Shown piece after piece: positions 1 to 7,710 of a DNA stretch of 14,902 nt (position 1 is the first letter of the stretch; the number at the start of each line of letters is the position of its first letter). A program made the position numbers and the translations under genes. Source of the stretch: DASSWB01 sp035705495 (GTDB lineage: Bacteria > Bacteroidota > Bacteroidia > Flavobacteriales > Flavobacteriaceae); contig DASSWB010000060.1 of assembly GCA_035705495.1 (NCBI GenBank), positions 1 to 14,902 of the forward strand, read 5' to 3'. The notes below the pieces were generated by a model. It ran no database searches, was not told the origin of the DNA, and was given only the letters and a program-made list of their open reading frames with translations.

Positions 1-1073
1 AAACGCTCGTGCTCACTTTGTAAATCGGCTCCCCATTCTTCAATTGGATAAGCAAATTTCTTTTTCTTGTTTGGTTTTGAATTTTTTAGAATCTCAATCG
101 CTTCAGTATAACTCACACGTTTGAAATTATTGTCGAGCACAAAATGAAGTTTTTCCCTGAGAGGCATCGCGCTTCTTTCGGCTTCGGGTTTTGTGGCATC
201 TTCCTGAAGTTGGCGTTGCTCCAAAAATTCAAGATCATCTTTACAATTGTCGAGAATATATTTTAAAACATATTTAATGAATTCTTCAGCAAGGTCCATA
301 TTCTGGTGCAAATCCATGAAAGCAACCTCGGGCTCAATCATCCAAAATTCTGCCAAATGACGGGAAGTATTTGAGTTTTCAGCCCTAAATGTCGGTCCGA
401 AAGTATAAACCTGTCCCAATCCCATTGCGTAAGTTTCCGCTTCAAGCTGACCAGAAACAGTCAAGTTCGTTTCTTTTCCGAAGAAATCCTTTTTATAATT
501 AATGCTTCCATCTTCGTTTTTCGGCGGATTTTTTAAATCCAAAGAAGTCACTTGGAACATTTCACCAGCACCTTCGGCATCACTACCTGTAATGATTGGT
601 GTGTTGACGTAGAAGAAATTTTTATTCTGAAAAAAGGAATGCACCGCAAATGAAAGTCGGGAGCGCACGCGCATCACGGCACCAAAAGTATTGGTTCGAA
701 CCCGCAAATGTGCTTGTTCGCGTAATTTTTCCAGCGTATGGCGTTTGGGGGAAAGAATGGTCAATTTTACTTCCTCAGGATCGGCGTCACCCAAAATTTC
801 AACGGAATTTACCTGGATTTCAACTTTCTGGCCACTTCCCAAACTTTCTTGCAGAATACCTTTTACATGAATGGCGGCGCCCGTAGTGATTCTTTTTAAA
901 GTTGCTTCATTGGTTTTTTCAAAATCAATGACACACTGAATATTATTTATTGTTGATCCGTCGTTTAAGGCAATAAACCGGTTACTTCTAAAAGAACGTA
1001 CCCAACCTTTAACTTCGACTTCCTGTAAAATTTTGCTGCTCGAAAGAATTTCGGCAATTTGTTTGTGGTTCAT
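1..1073 (-). CDS. asnS: asparaginyl-tRNA synthetase, C-terminus beyond the left edge
   Basis: Class II aminoacyl-tRNA synthetase that charges tRNA-Asn with asparagine in the cytoplasm. The reading frame is open from the ATG at 1073 to the window edge, giving 357 codons; the family is about 460-480 residues, so roughly 110-120 residues including motif 3 lie outside. Residues about 18-110 form the OB-fold anticodon-binding domain (GWVRSFRSNRF near the start). The catalytic domain shows GSDAEGAGEMF near residue 168 and motif 2 as PTFRAEN near residue 229, followed by SRHLAEFWMIEPE. The SRHLAEFWM context and the continuation WGADLQSEHER mark AsnRS rather than AspRS. The start follows a TAnnTTTG promoter box by 22 nt and there is no better upstream start. 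The next gene upstream is divergent. Identification is secure. Confidence 0.96.
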   Translation of the reverse strand, partial: MNHKQIAEILSSSKILQEVEVKGWVRSFRSNRFIALNDGSTINNIQCVIDFEKTNEATLKRITTGAAIHVKGILQESLGSGQKVEIQVNSVEILGDADPEEVKLTILSPKRHTLEKLREQAHLRVRTNTFGAVMRVRSRLSFAVHSFFQNKNFFYVNTPIITGSDAEGAGEMFQVTSLDLKNPPKNEDGSINYKKDFFGKETNLTVSGQLEAETYAMGLGQVYTFGPTFRAENSNTSRHLAEFWMIEPEVAFMDLHQNMDLAEEFIKYVLKYILDNCKDDLEFLEQRQLQEDATKPEAERSAMPLREKLHFVLDNNFKRVSYTEAIEILKNSKPNKKKKFAYPIEEWGADLQSEHER

Positions 1074-1095
1074 AATGCGATTCCCATTTAATCTG

Positions 1096-1103
1096 CAAAG
1101 ATA
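1096..1103 (-). promoter_or_regulatory. asnS promoter, -7 box TATCTTTG
   Basis: On the minus strand this reads TATCTTTG, an exact match to the Bacteroidota -7 consensus TAnnTTTG. It lies 22 nt before the asnS ATG, predicting a leader of about 15 nt. No clear TTTG -33 element sits at the expected distance, so the call rests on the -7 box and its position. Confidence 0.55.
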
Positions 1104-1225
1104 ATTTTTTCGGTATAGTTAAAAATAATGAACGGATTAAAATTTGTGGTTTTTAAAAATCTCGGATAAATAGTTCCTTCAAGTTAAATTTTTGTTAATG
1201 GAATGGCTGAAATTTTAAATTTTTT

Positions 1226-1233
1226 TAGGTTTG
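1226..1233 (+). promoter_or_regulatory. possible promoter of the plus-strand cassette, TAGGTTTG
   Basis: TAGGTTTG matches TAnnTTTG and ends 19 nt before the ATG at 1253, the same spacing seen before asnS, pyrH and the transporter gene. The nearest upstream TTTG (1191-1194) is 31 nt away, too far for a standard -33 element. It is plausible but weak, and would serve the block 1253-4016 or beyond. Confidence 0.4.
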
Positions 1234-1252
1234 AAGCAGAAAATTTTTAAAA

Positions 1253-2722
1253 ATGAAAAATATTTCTTCTTTTTCCGTATTCGGAATTATTTTATTTTTA
1301 ATTGTTGTCACAGGTTTTTCCAGTTGTGAAATGGATGATTTTGAAGGTGATTTGCCCATTGAAAATAATTCTAATATTAAAATTACCACAAAATCTTACG
1401 AAGACTTAAAATTTGATTCAAAATTTATTTTGCCTTTCACAGAAATAGCAAATAAAATTAAAACTTCTTCTTATACCGGAAGAGGTAGTTATATGGAGGA
1501 GACATATAACTTCACTATTGATTCCACTATTATCAAAGAAATAAAAACGGATAAGTATGTTTCTTATACCATGCTGATCAGAAGGGATCGGATTCCCGAA
1601 AATTATTTTGAAAATCTGGTAATTGAAGTGACAGATACATCAGATACAAAGGCGTATATATACCAATATTTTCCAAATTCTCCAATTCAAAAAAAGAGCC
1701 ATGGTTCCTTTATTTTCGATTTTAATTTTAATGTAATTCCGATACAATATGATGAAAACGGAAAAGCTTCTATTACAGTAGGATGTAGATTGGCGGTGGA
1801 TTATTGTAATTGGCCAAATGGAACGGATGACGATGCACATATAGCAGGAGAGGGTTGTACCAAAGCCTATATCTACCAAGAGTATTACGAATTAGCATGT
1901 AACGATGGAGGAGGCAGTTCTCCAGGTAATTATAACTATTCCCCAACCGGTTATTATTCCGGGTATAATTCAAGTGATCCCACTCCAGGTGGTGGTTATT
2001 GGGGGAACAGTACCCATACTCAGCCTATTACTTGTTATGGATTGAATTGTCCTGAAAAATTTTATATTAGCAACCCTTGTGATGAACTACAAGAAATTTC
2101 AAACGATACAGACTATGTTTCAGAACTAAATGATCTGGAAAACGCGACGGCAAACGAGACTTTGGTCATTGCTTCGGATAGTACCGATCTCGAAGGAAAC
2201 ATTGTTTTTACTTTTGAAAACATTCCCGGCGGTGAAGATCAGGTGGAAGCGACAATTAATGCGTCCATTCATTCTACCGCACATAACCATACAGATGCTG
2301 ATGACCAACTTTCGGTGTTTTCTCTAAGCGATCTGTATGCTTTATATGTTTTGGCCGGTTCCGGATTTATTGACGATTCCTATGCGCACATTTTGGTTAC
2401 TAATCAAGGCTCTGGCACACAATATGCTCTAAAATTTGATGATATGGAGGCGTTTGAAACTTGGGGCGATACTTTTTTTATGGGATGGGATTTGGATTTG
2501 GGACCGGATACAAAAAATCCGATTAAGGAGAGTAGAGAAAACATTTATGAATTAGATGTAAATCCTGAAAATTCAAATTCAAAAAATGAGTCAGGGCTTT
2601 TAAAGTTTATTGAGGCACAGGGTTTGGGACTTGAACTCTACGAAACGAATGAGGATTTTTCCCAATGGTCAAAAATCATTCTAAACAATGATGAAACCAC
2701 TTCGCCAGATCCCTGTCAATAA
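1253..2722 (+). CDS. surface-type lipoprotein with a JAMM-like HxH...SxxD pattern, function unknown
   Basis: The 489-residue product begins with a signal peptide (hydrophobic residues about 9-20) ending in FSSC, so Cys25 is the likely lipidation site. The residues after it (EMDDFEGD) are acidic, resembling the signal that sends Bacteroidota lipoproteins to the cell surface. Residues about 35-140 resemble a module I know from flavobacterial lipoproteins (YNFTIDST, SYTMLIRRD, NYFENLVIEV), including the KAYIY segment. Next comes a Cys-containing stretch (about 178-220) and a low-complexity Gly/Tyr/Ser/Pro linker (about 220-255). In the C-terminal domain, H344-x-H346-x10-S357-x2-D360 with Glu302 upstream resembles JAMM/JAB metallopeptidase ligands; this is my inference from spacing. 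I see no type IX secretion tail. Only 19 nt separate it from the next gene, so cotranscription is likely. The protein is real; its function is not known. Confidence 0.82.
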   Translation: MKNISSFSVFGIILFLIVVTGFSSCEMDDFEGDLPIENNSNIKITTKSYEDLKFDSKFILPFTEIANKIKTSSYTGRGSYMEETYNFTIDSTIIKEIKTDKYVSYTMLIRRDRIPENYFENLVIEVTDTSDTKAYIYQYFPNSPIQKKSHGSFIFDFNFNVIPIQYDENGKASITVGCRLAVDYCNWPNGTDDDAHIAGEGCTKAYIYQEYYELACNDGGGSSPGNYNYSPTGYYSGYNSSDPTPGGGYWGNSTHTQPITCYGLNCPEKFYISNPCDELQEISNDTDYVSELNDLENATANETLVIASDSTDLEGNIVFTFENIPGGEDQVEATINASIHSTAHNHTDADDQLSVFSLSDLYALYVLAGSGFIDDSYAHILVTNQGSGTQYALKFDDMEAFETWGDTFFMGWDLDLGPDTKNPIKESRENIYELDVNPENSNSKNESGLLKFIEAQGLGLELYETNEDFSQWSKIILNNDETTSPDPCQ

Positions 2723-2741
2723 AAACTGAAAAACAACAATT

Positions 2742-3362
2742 ATGAAAACTATATCTTTAGCTTTAATATCAATTTTTTGCTTTGCAACAATGAGTTGTAA
2801 GGCACAAACTACGATTTCATTATCTGATTTTTCCTCCGGTGATTTGAAGAACGATAATTATATAAAGGATACCAATGGCGTTCTAGATCCTTTCATCGGT
2901 ACTTGGAAATGGACTAATGGCAATTCTGAATTTACTGTAGTATTGGAAAAAAAGGAAATGTATAATCCCACATATTTAAATAGCAGTGAAAGAATTAATG
3001 ATTATTATTCAGATGTAATTATAGGAGGGTATAAATATATTGAAAATGGGCAGGTGATCGTAAATACCTTAAACTATACCACGCAAGATGCATGGAGTTC
3101 TGATTATGCTCCTATTTTTGGTTCTTTTCATAATAATGGCTCGCAATACAAAATATATCTTAAAGTTCAAGATGAGATTATAGGAAAACTTCTTACGGGC
3201 CATTTCGAAATCACACAATATTTGACCTTGCCCAATGACGATATTTCCCCTATAGAAGCTACTTGGAGGGTATGGAATAGAGAGGGTATATACATAAATG
3301 AAGAAGCACCACCAAGTGAAATTTCTATTCCTGAAGAAATTGTGCTGCAAAAAATGCCTTAA
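2742..3362 (+). CDS. secreted DUF6705-like protein, copy 1
   Basis: The 206-residue product has an N-terminal export signal. It ends either as a lipoprotein at Cys19 (TMSC, a poor lipobox) or by signal peptidase I near KAQ, residues 20-22. The mature part is a single small, probably beta-rich domain with the hallmark YIKDTNGVLDPFIGTWKW (about residues 41-58) followed by SEFTVVLEKKEMYN and GGYKYIENGQVIVNTLNY. These segments match my recollection of the DUF6705 family of small flavobacterial exported proteins, whose function is unknown. It shares the YIKDT, VL-P-IG-W and KYIENG blocks with the next gene, so the two are tandem paralogues. It lies 19 nt after the lipoprotein gene, probably in the same transcript. 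Family assignment is from memory and moderately sure. Confidence 0.78.
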   Translation: MKTISLALISIFCFATMSCKAQTTISLSDFSSGDLKNDNYIKDTNGVLDPFIGTWKWTNGNSEFTVVLEKKEMYNPTYLNSSERINDYYSDVIIGGYKYIENGQVIVNTLNYTTQDAWSSDYAPIFGSFHNNGSQYKIYLKVQDEIIGKLLTGHFEITQYLTLPNDDISPIEATWRVWNREGIYINEEAPPSEISIPEEIVLQKMP

Positions 3363-3390
3363 AAAAGGTTTTTGCTCTTCGCCAGCTTGC

Positions 3391-3417
3391 GACTTGTGTA
3401 AGTCTTGTGTTCCGTAA
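3391..3417 (+). repeat. small G+C-rich repeat/hairpin patch between the two DUF6705-like genes
   Basis: In the 93-bp gap, the stretch from about 3375 to 3418 is about half G+C amid AT-rich DNA. It holds a hairpin GACTT-GTGT-AAGTC (3391-3404) and a direct repeat of CTTGTGT (3393-3399 and 3404-3410), each followed shortly by TAAG. It may be a fragment of a dispersed intergenic repeat. No promoter match or clear terminator is visible here. Confidence 0.4.
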
Positions 3418-3455
3418 GATTATTTTCTATTCTTTTCTCTTCTTACAACTCTTAA

Positions 3456-4016
3456 ATGAAAAATATTTATTGTTTACTACTGATGATATCTTCTATTGCT
3501 AAAGCTCAATCACCCGTTGTGTCGTTTTCAGATTATTTTGATAATGATACGGACTATATTGAAAATATGTATATTAAAGACACTGAACATGTATTGAATC
3601 CATATATTGGTGTATGGACTTGGGTTGAAGGTGATTCCTCTCTTGTTATTGATATACAATTTGTGGAAATGAGCTACAGAGAAGCGGTTTCTAAATATTA
3701 TATAGATGAATTAGTCGGAAGAATTAAATATATCGAAAATGGTACGATTATTTTCAATGGTTTATTGACAGGTGAGGAAATATTAAAGTTGAGTAAGCCT
3801 ATGCCCCGCAATGGAACAATAGGTTTCTCACATAAAGATCCTTTGATTGCAGATAAATATGGTTATGTAACCATAGAATTAATTAATAATGGAAATCAAA
3901 TTAAGTTTTTTCTGAGGAACAATGAAGGATCAAGATTAATTCTTCCAGGAGCCCCTGCTTTTGACCCAGAATTTTCGATGCCGAGGCAAACTTATTTTAT
4001 TCTGGATAAATTTTAG
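3456..4016 (+). CDS. secreted DUF6705-like protein, copy 2
   Basis: The 186-residue product starts with MKNIYCLLLMISSIAKAQ, a short signal peptide with likely cleavage around AKAQ (residues 15-18). Unlike its neighbour it has no plausible lipobox, so it is probably periplasmic or secreted rather than lipid-anchored. The mature part carries the same blocks as copy 1: YIKDTEHVLNPYIGVWTW (about residues 40-57) and GRIKYIENGTIIFNG. The second halves differ strongly, so the duplication is old or one copy was acquired separately. The gene follows copy 1 after 93 bp, with no convincing promoter between them. Molecular role unknown. I place it in the same family as copy 1 by shared motif order, not by a database match. 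Confidence 0.75.
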   Translation: MKNIYCLLLMISSIAKAQSPVVSFSDYFDNDTDYIENMYIKDTEHVLNPYIGVWTWVEGDSSLVIDIQFVEMSYREAVSKYYIDELVGRIKYIENGTIIFNGLLTGEEILKLSKPMPRNGTIGFSHKDPLIADKYGYVTIELINNGNQIKFFLRNNEGSRLILPGAPAFDPEFSMPRQTYFILDKF

Positions 4017-4076
4017 ACACACTTTTCGAATAATTTGTTTTCATGAAGAGTAAATTCGCTCAAACTGCAACTGGTT

Positions 4077-4520
4077 ATGTTTTTGATAATAAGAATTTTT
4101 TTCTGGGTAAGTTTTACTTTAATTCTATTAACACTAGTTTTATTCGGAATCCTCAATTTTGCAGTACCAGTAGCGTACAACGTAATGGTGAATTTTATAG
4201 TCGGTTTAGTAATATTACCTGCTCTGATAGTTTCATATATTCTACTTGTGGTCGAAGACTATAAAAGGAACAAAACACAATGGCTAAAAGCATTATATTA
4301 TTTTGGTGTTATTCTTTACGTCTTTGCAATTTTTTATGGCTACTATAATAATGCCTGGGTTGGATATATTTTGTTATGGTGTGTTGGGTTTATAATATTT
4401 CCTTTGCTTATCATGACTATGTTGTATCTGAATCATAAAGAAGTTTTTTCATTCAAAACGGAATATTTTATTCTTTTGATTCCTTTTATCGTAACTATTA
4501 CTTTATTAATGTTGAACTAG
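4077..4520 (+). CDS. small polytopic membrane protein, unknown function
   Basis: The 147-residue product is mostly hydrophobic, with about four to five membrane segments: roughly residues 4-30, 36-60, 70-88, 92-115 and 128-146. A charged loop (EDYKRNKTQW, about residues 60-69) separates two of them. I do not recognise the family. ATG 4077 is chosen because this frame encodes the hydrophobic protein and has no earlier ATG before the in-frame stop at 4044. An overlapping frame starting at 4043 is shorter and lacks such structure. It lies 60 bp after the second DUF6705-like gene on the same strand and ends 41 bp before the convergent transporter gene, closing the plus-strand cassette. A near-match to a promoter box (TAATTTG, one base short) lies around 4031-4037. 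Confidence 0.68.
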   Translation: MFLIIRIFFWVSFTLILLTLVLFGILNFAVPVAYNVMVNFIVGLVILPALIVSYILLVVEDYKRNKTQWLKALYYFGVILYVFAIFYGYYNNAWVGYILLWCVGFIIFPLLIMTMLYLNHKEVFSFKTEYFILLIPFIVTITLLMLN

Positions 4521-4561
4521 TGTGGTTTTGAAAATTGATTCAAGACAAGATTACTTCTAAT

Positions 4562-6967
4562 TTATTTCTGAATATCTTCTTCCTCCTCCAACTCATCCTC
4601 ATTCCCAATAATAGGCAAACTCGGCTCGTGAAGTACTTCTTTGTTGGCGATTCTTTTTTCCAAAGAAAGCAGCAGCGAAGGCAACAACAATAGATTTGAC
4701 AACATGGCAAAAAACAAAGTTGCTGATACCAAACCACCAAGTGCAACCGTACCGCCGAAACTACTAATGGTAAAAACCGAAAAACCGAAGAACAACACAA
4801 TCGAGGTATAAAACATACTTACACCGGTTTCTCTCAACGAAGCATAAACCGAGCGTTTAATCTTCCAGTTATTGGCAATCAACTCCTGCCTGTATTTTGC
4901 CAAAAAATGTATCGTGTCATCAACCGAAATTCCGAAGGCAATACTAAATACCAAAATGGTTGATGGTTTAATGGGAATTCCCAAAAGCCCCATTAATCCA
5001 GCGGTCAATAATAGTGGTATCAAGTTGGGGATCAAGGAAACAACTACCATCCGGAATGATCGGAACATCCAAGTCATTAAAAGAGCGATTAAAAGTACAG
5101 CGAATCCCAGTGAGACAATAAGATTTTTCACTAAATACGTTGTGCCTTTTTGAAAAATAAGCGCTTTTCCCGTCATGGTTACCTCATATCGGTCTGGGGG
5201 AAAAATTTCGTTTATTTTCGGGATCAATTCGGCTTCTATCTTTTCCATTTCTTCCGTACCAATATCTTTCATAAAAGTTGTGATACGTGCAAATTGTCCC
5301 GTGCTGTCAACGTATGAATTCAACAGGTTTTCCCCAGATGAGAAATTTTTTGCATAAGGAAATATGAAATTTTGCTCTTGGGAAGTCGGTAACTGGTAGT
5401 ATTTTGGATTTCCGTTATAGTAAGCTTGTTTTGCATATTTCACAAGTCGGACAATTGAAAGCGGATCTGAAAGTTCTTTTTCTTCCATAATAGCTGCTTC
5501 CAATCTTTCCATTTTTTTAAGCGTGGAAAGTTTCATCACCCCATTTTCCCGTTTGGTATCAATAAGGATTTCTAGGGGCAGCACTCCGTCGAATTCATCT
5601 TCAAAAAATAAAATATCCTCATAAAAGGCTGTGTTTTTTGGCATGTCTTCCAATAAACTCCCCGAAACTTTGATCGTATAGATGCCTACAATACTGGTTA
5701 AAATTAAAACGAGTGCAACAATATAAATCGTCACGCGCCGGTGCCTAACCATATTTTCAATCCAATTTACGATTCCTCCAATCCATCGTTTGTTCAAATG
5801 TTTCAAGTGTTTGTGCTTTGGCGGGCGCATATAACTGTAAACAATTGGAATTATGAGCAAGCTGAGAACGAAAATTGCTATAATATTGATGGATGCAACA
5901 ATACCGAATTCTTTTAGAAGTGTGCTGTCGGTTAAAATAAAAGTGGCAAAACCAGCAGCTGTAGTCAGGTTGGTAAGCAAAGTGGCATTTCCCACTTTCG
6001 TGATAACCCGTTGTAGCGATTTTGCTTGATTTCCGTGCTTTTGTATTTCCTGCTGGTATTTATTGATCAAGAAAACGCAGTTGGGAATACCAATTACAAT
6101 AATAAGTGGCGGAATGATAGCTGTAAGAACCGTTATTTCATAACCAAAAAGTCCTAAGAAACCGAACGCCCACATTACACCAATAACCACGGTTAACATG
6201 GAAATCAAAGTAGCACGAACCGATCTAAAGAAAAAGAAAAAAATCAAAGAAGTCACCAAAAGTGCAGCACCAATAAACAGTCCTATTTCGTCGATGATGG
6301 TTTTGGAATTAAGTGTGCGAATGTAGGGCATACCCGAAACCCTTACATCAAGTCCGGTGGAGGATTCAAAGTTTTCAATTAAAGGTATCAAATCCTCAAG
6401 AACAAAAGTTTTTCGTTCAGCGCTGTTTATTATTTCTTTTTTTAGATAAATAGCGGTGCGAACGGTTTTGTCCTTGCTGTAAACCAAACCCTCATAAAAT
6501 GGAAGTCGGTTGAAAAGTTCATTTTTGAATTCTGAAATTTGTAAGCTATCGGGATGATCTTCTGAAATGACAGGAACCATTTCAAACCGACTCGGATTTT
6601 CAAATTTTTGTAGTTTTTTCAAGTCTCCCACCGAGACAACAAAATTCACATCTTGGAATGCCTCAATTTTACGAGATAATTGATCCCAAAGCATAAAATT
6701 TTCTGGCGTAAAAAGTATCGAATCTTCGACTGCCATTACAATTATGTTGCCTTCTTGTCCGAATTGGTCTACAAACTTTTCATATTCAATATTTATTTCG
6801 TGATCGTCGGGAAGAAGGTTTGCTTCGGTATTCGAGAATTTCATATATTGCCACTGATTCGCCAGAAATAGCGTTATCGTGACCAGAATTACTATCATAA
6901 CAATTCTGTTGCGCAAAATTACCCGTGCAACCCAATTCCAAAATTCAAAACTAAAAAATCGTGACAT
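4562..6967 (-). CDS. RND-superfamily (MMPL-type) transporter
   Basis: Predicted inner-membrane exporter of the RND/MMPL superfamily, substrate unknown. The 801-residue protein has the family's internal duplication. TM1 (about 21-38) precedes a large periplasmic loop to about residue 225; five more TM segments run to about 380. TM7 (about 413-431) precedes a second loop, then a second bundle from about residue 620 to 770. GISVDDTIHFLAKYR (about 679-693) is the usual TM10 motif with two acidic residues. The matching place in the first half reads GIPNCVFLINKYQ (about 293-305) and lacks Asp. The tail is acidic (NEDELEEEED). A frame-open extension to an ATG at 7003 is rejected because a TAnnTTTG promoter box (6987-6994) lies inside it; ATG 6967 is 19 nt downstream of that box. 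In flavobacteria such a gene often lies near asnS. Confidence 0.9.
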   Translation of the reverse strand: MSRFFSFEFWNWVARVILRNRIVMIVILVTITLFLANQWQYMKFSNTEANLLPDDHEINIEYEKFVDQFGQEGNIIVMAVEDSILFTPENFMLWDQLSRKIEAFQDVNFVVSVGDLKKLQKFENPSRFEMVPVISEDHPDSLQISEFKNELFNRLPFYEGLVYSKDKTVRTAIYLKKEIINSAERKTFVLEDLIPLIENFESSTGLDVRVSGMPYIRTLNSKTIIDEIGLFIGAALLVTSLIFFFFFRSVRATLISMLTVVIGVMWAFGFLGLFGYEITVLTAIIPPLIIVIGIPNCVFLINKYQQEIQKHGNQAKSLQRVITKVGNATLLTNLTTAAGFATFILTDSTLLKEFGIVASINIIAIFVLSLLIIPIVYSYMRPPKHKHLKHLNKRWIGGIVNWIENMVRHRRVTIYIVALVLILTSIVGIYTIKVSGSLLEDMPKNTAFYEDILFFEDEFDGVLPLEILIDTKRENGVMKLSTLKKMERLEAAIMEEKELSDPLSIVRLVKYAKQAYYNGNPKYYQLPTSQEQNFIFPYAKNFSSGENLLNSYVDSTGQFARITTFMKDIGTEEMEKIEAELIPKINEIFPPDRYEVTMTGKALIFQKGTTYLVKNLIVSLGFAVLLIALLMTWMFRSFRMVVVSLIPNLIPLLLTAGLMGLLGIPIKPSTILVFSIAFGISVDDTIHFLAKYRQELIANNWKIKRSVYASLRETGVSMFYTSIVLFFGFSVFTISSFGGTVALGGLVSATLFFAMLSNLLLLPSLLLSLEKRIANKEVLHEPSLPIIGNEDELEEEEDIQK

Positions 6968-6986
6968 GCTTATTTTTTTCCGCCTG

Positions 6987-6994
6987 CAAAGGTA
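6987..6994 (-). promoter_or_regulatory. transporter-gene promoter, -7 box TACCTTTG; sets the start codon
   Basis: The minus strand reads TACCTTTG, an exact TAnnTTTG match, ending 19 nt before ATG 6967. It lies inside the longer possible reading frame from 7003, so transcription should begin after that ATG and the shorter protein is preferred. No clear -33 element is visible. Confidence 0.6.
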
Positions 6995-7068
6995 AGAAAG
7001 CATACGGAGAAAGGCTTGTGAAGTCGGATTTTTTAAACGGAAAATTTTTTCTGTAAGAGATATTTCGT

Positions 7069-7102
7069 AAAAAAAATCCGCTTCGAAATGAAATCAAAGC
7101 GG
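7069..7102 (-). terminator. rho-independent terminator after frr
   Basis: On the minus strand CCGCTTTGA pairs with TCGAAGCGG (arms 7094-7102 and 7078-7086), a 9-bp stem with one G-U wobble and a 7-nt loop, followed by A and then eight T. It lies 28 nt after the frr stop and ahead of the transporter promoter. The wobble would be a C-A mismatch on the other strand, which supports the orientation. Confidence 0.85.
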
Positions 7103-7130
7103 GCGTAATTTTTAGTGAAGACCGACTTAT

Positions 7131-7682
7131 TTACACGGTCATGATTTCCTTTTCCTTAATGGCCAGGATTTCATCTACTTTCCGAATGTGGTTGTCTGTC
7201 ATGATCTGAACTGTTTCTTCTGCATCGCGTTTTGCGTCTTCTGAAATTTCCAGTTTTTTAATATCGTTATTTGCGCCTTTTCTATCATTTCGGATCGCAA
7301 TTTTAGCATCTTCAGCTTCCATTTTGGCCTGCTTTGCAAGTTCTTTTCTGCGCTCTTCAGTCAATGGTGGAATATTGATAATTACGTTTTCGCCATTGTT
7401 CATCGGATTTAATCCGATATTTGCTAACATGATTCCTTTTTCTATTGCCGGAATCAAACTTTTTTCGAAAGGAGTAAGAGAAAGTGTACGTGCATCTGGG
7501 GTATTAATGGCAGCTACTTGGTTTAATGGCGTAGGACTTCCGTAGTACTCAACTCTAACACTTCCCAACATGGCCGGACTTGCCTTGCCGGCTCGAATAT
7601 TAAGAAGTTGTTTTTCCAAATGCACAACTGCATTATCCATTGCTTCTTTTGTGCTGTCAAATATAAATTCAAGTTCCTCCAT
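7131..7682 (-). CDS. frr: ribosome recycling factor
   Basis: RRF works with EF-G after termination to split the 70S ribosome and free the mRNA in the cytoplasm. The 183-residue product has the normal family length and covers the whole fold. The long helical domain I includes NIRAGKASPAML (about residues 28-39). The small domain II follows with YYGSPTPLNQVAAIN (about 46-60). The rest of the three-helix bundle contains PPLTEERRKEL and IAIRNDRKGANNDIKK. The gene follows pyrH after 28 bp in the same direction. The pair pyrH-frr is a common bacterial arrangement and is probably one transcript from the pyrH promoter ending at the hairpin just downstream. Nothing unusual is seen. Identification is secure. 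Confidence 0.98.
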   Translation of the reverse strand: MEELEFIFDSTKEAMDNAVVHLEKQLLNIRAGKASPAMLGSVRVEYYGSPTPLNQVAAINTPDARTLSLTPFEKSLIPAIEKGIMLANIGLNPMNNGENVIINIPPLTEERRKELAKQAKMEAEDAKIAIRNDRKGANNDIKKLEISEDAKRDAEETVQIMTDNHIRKVDEILAIKEKEIMTV

Positions 7683-7710
7683 TTTTCTATTTTCTAAAGT
7701 TTAGCAATTT

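Noticed and set aside
650..886. Plus-strand frame inside asnS
   Set aside because: Antisense shadow of a well-conserved synthetase coding region.
1253..2722. Type IX secretion substrate
   Set aside because: The C-terminus (ending SPDPCQ) shows no sorting-domain-like beta segment or KxxxK-type ending, and the N-terminus has a lipobox.
4043..4264. 73-codon plus-strand frame overlapping the small membrane protein gene
   Set aside because: It overlaps the hydrophobic 147-residue frame for most of its length, has no domain or signal and reads like a shifted frame.
4521..4561. Bidirectional terminator between the convergent membrane protein and transporter genes
   Set aside because: No stem with a T run is visible in the 41-bp gap on either strand.
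6968..7003. 12-residue N-terminal extension of the transporter
   Set aside because: It contains the exact TAnnTTTG promoter box, so its ATG would be upstream of the transcription start.
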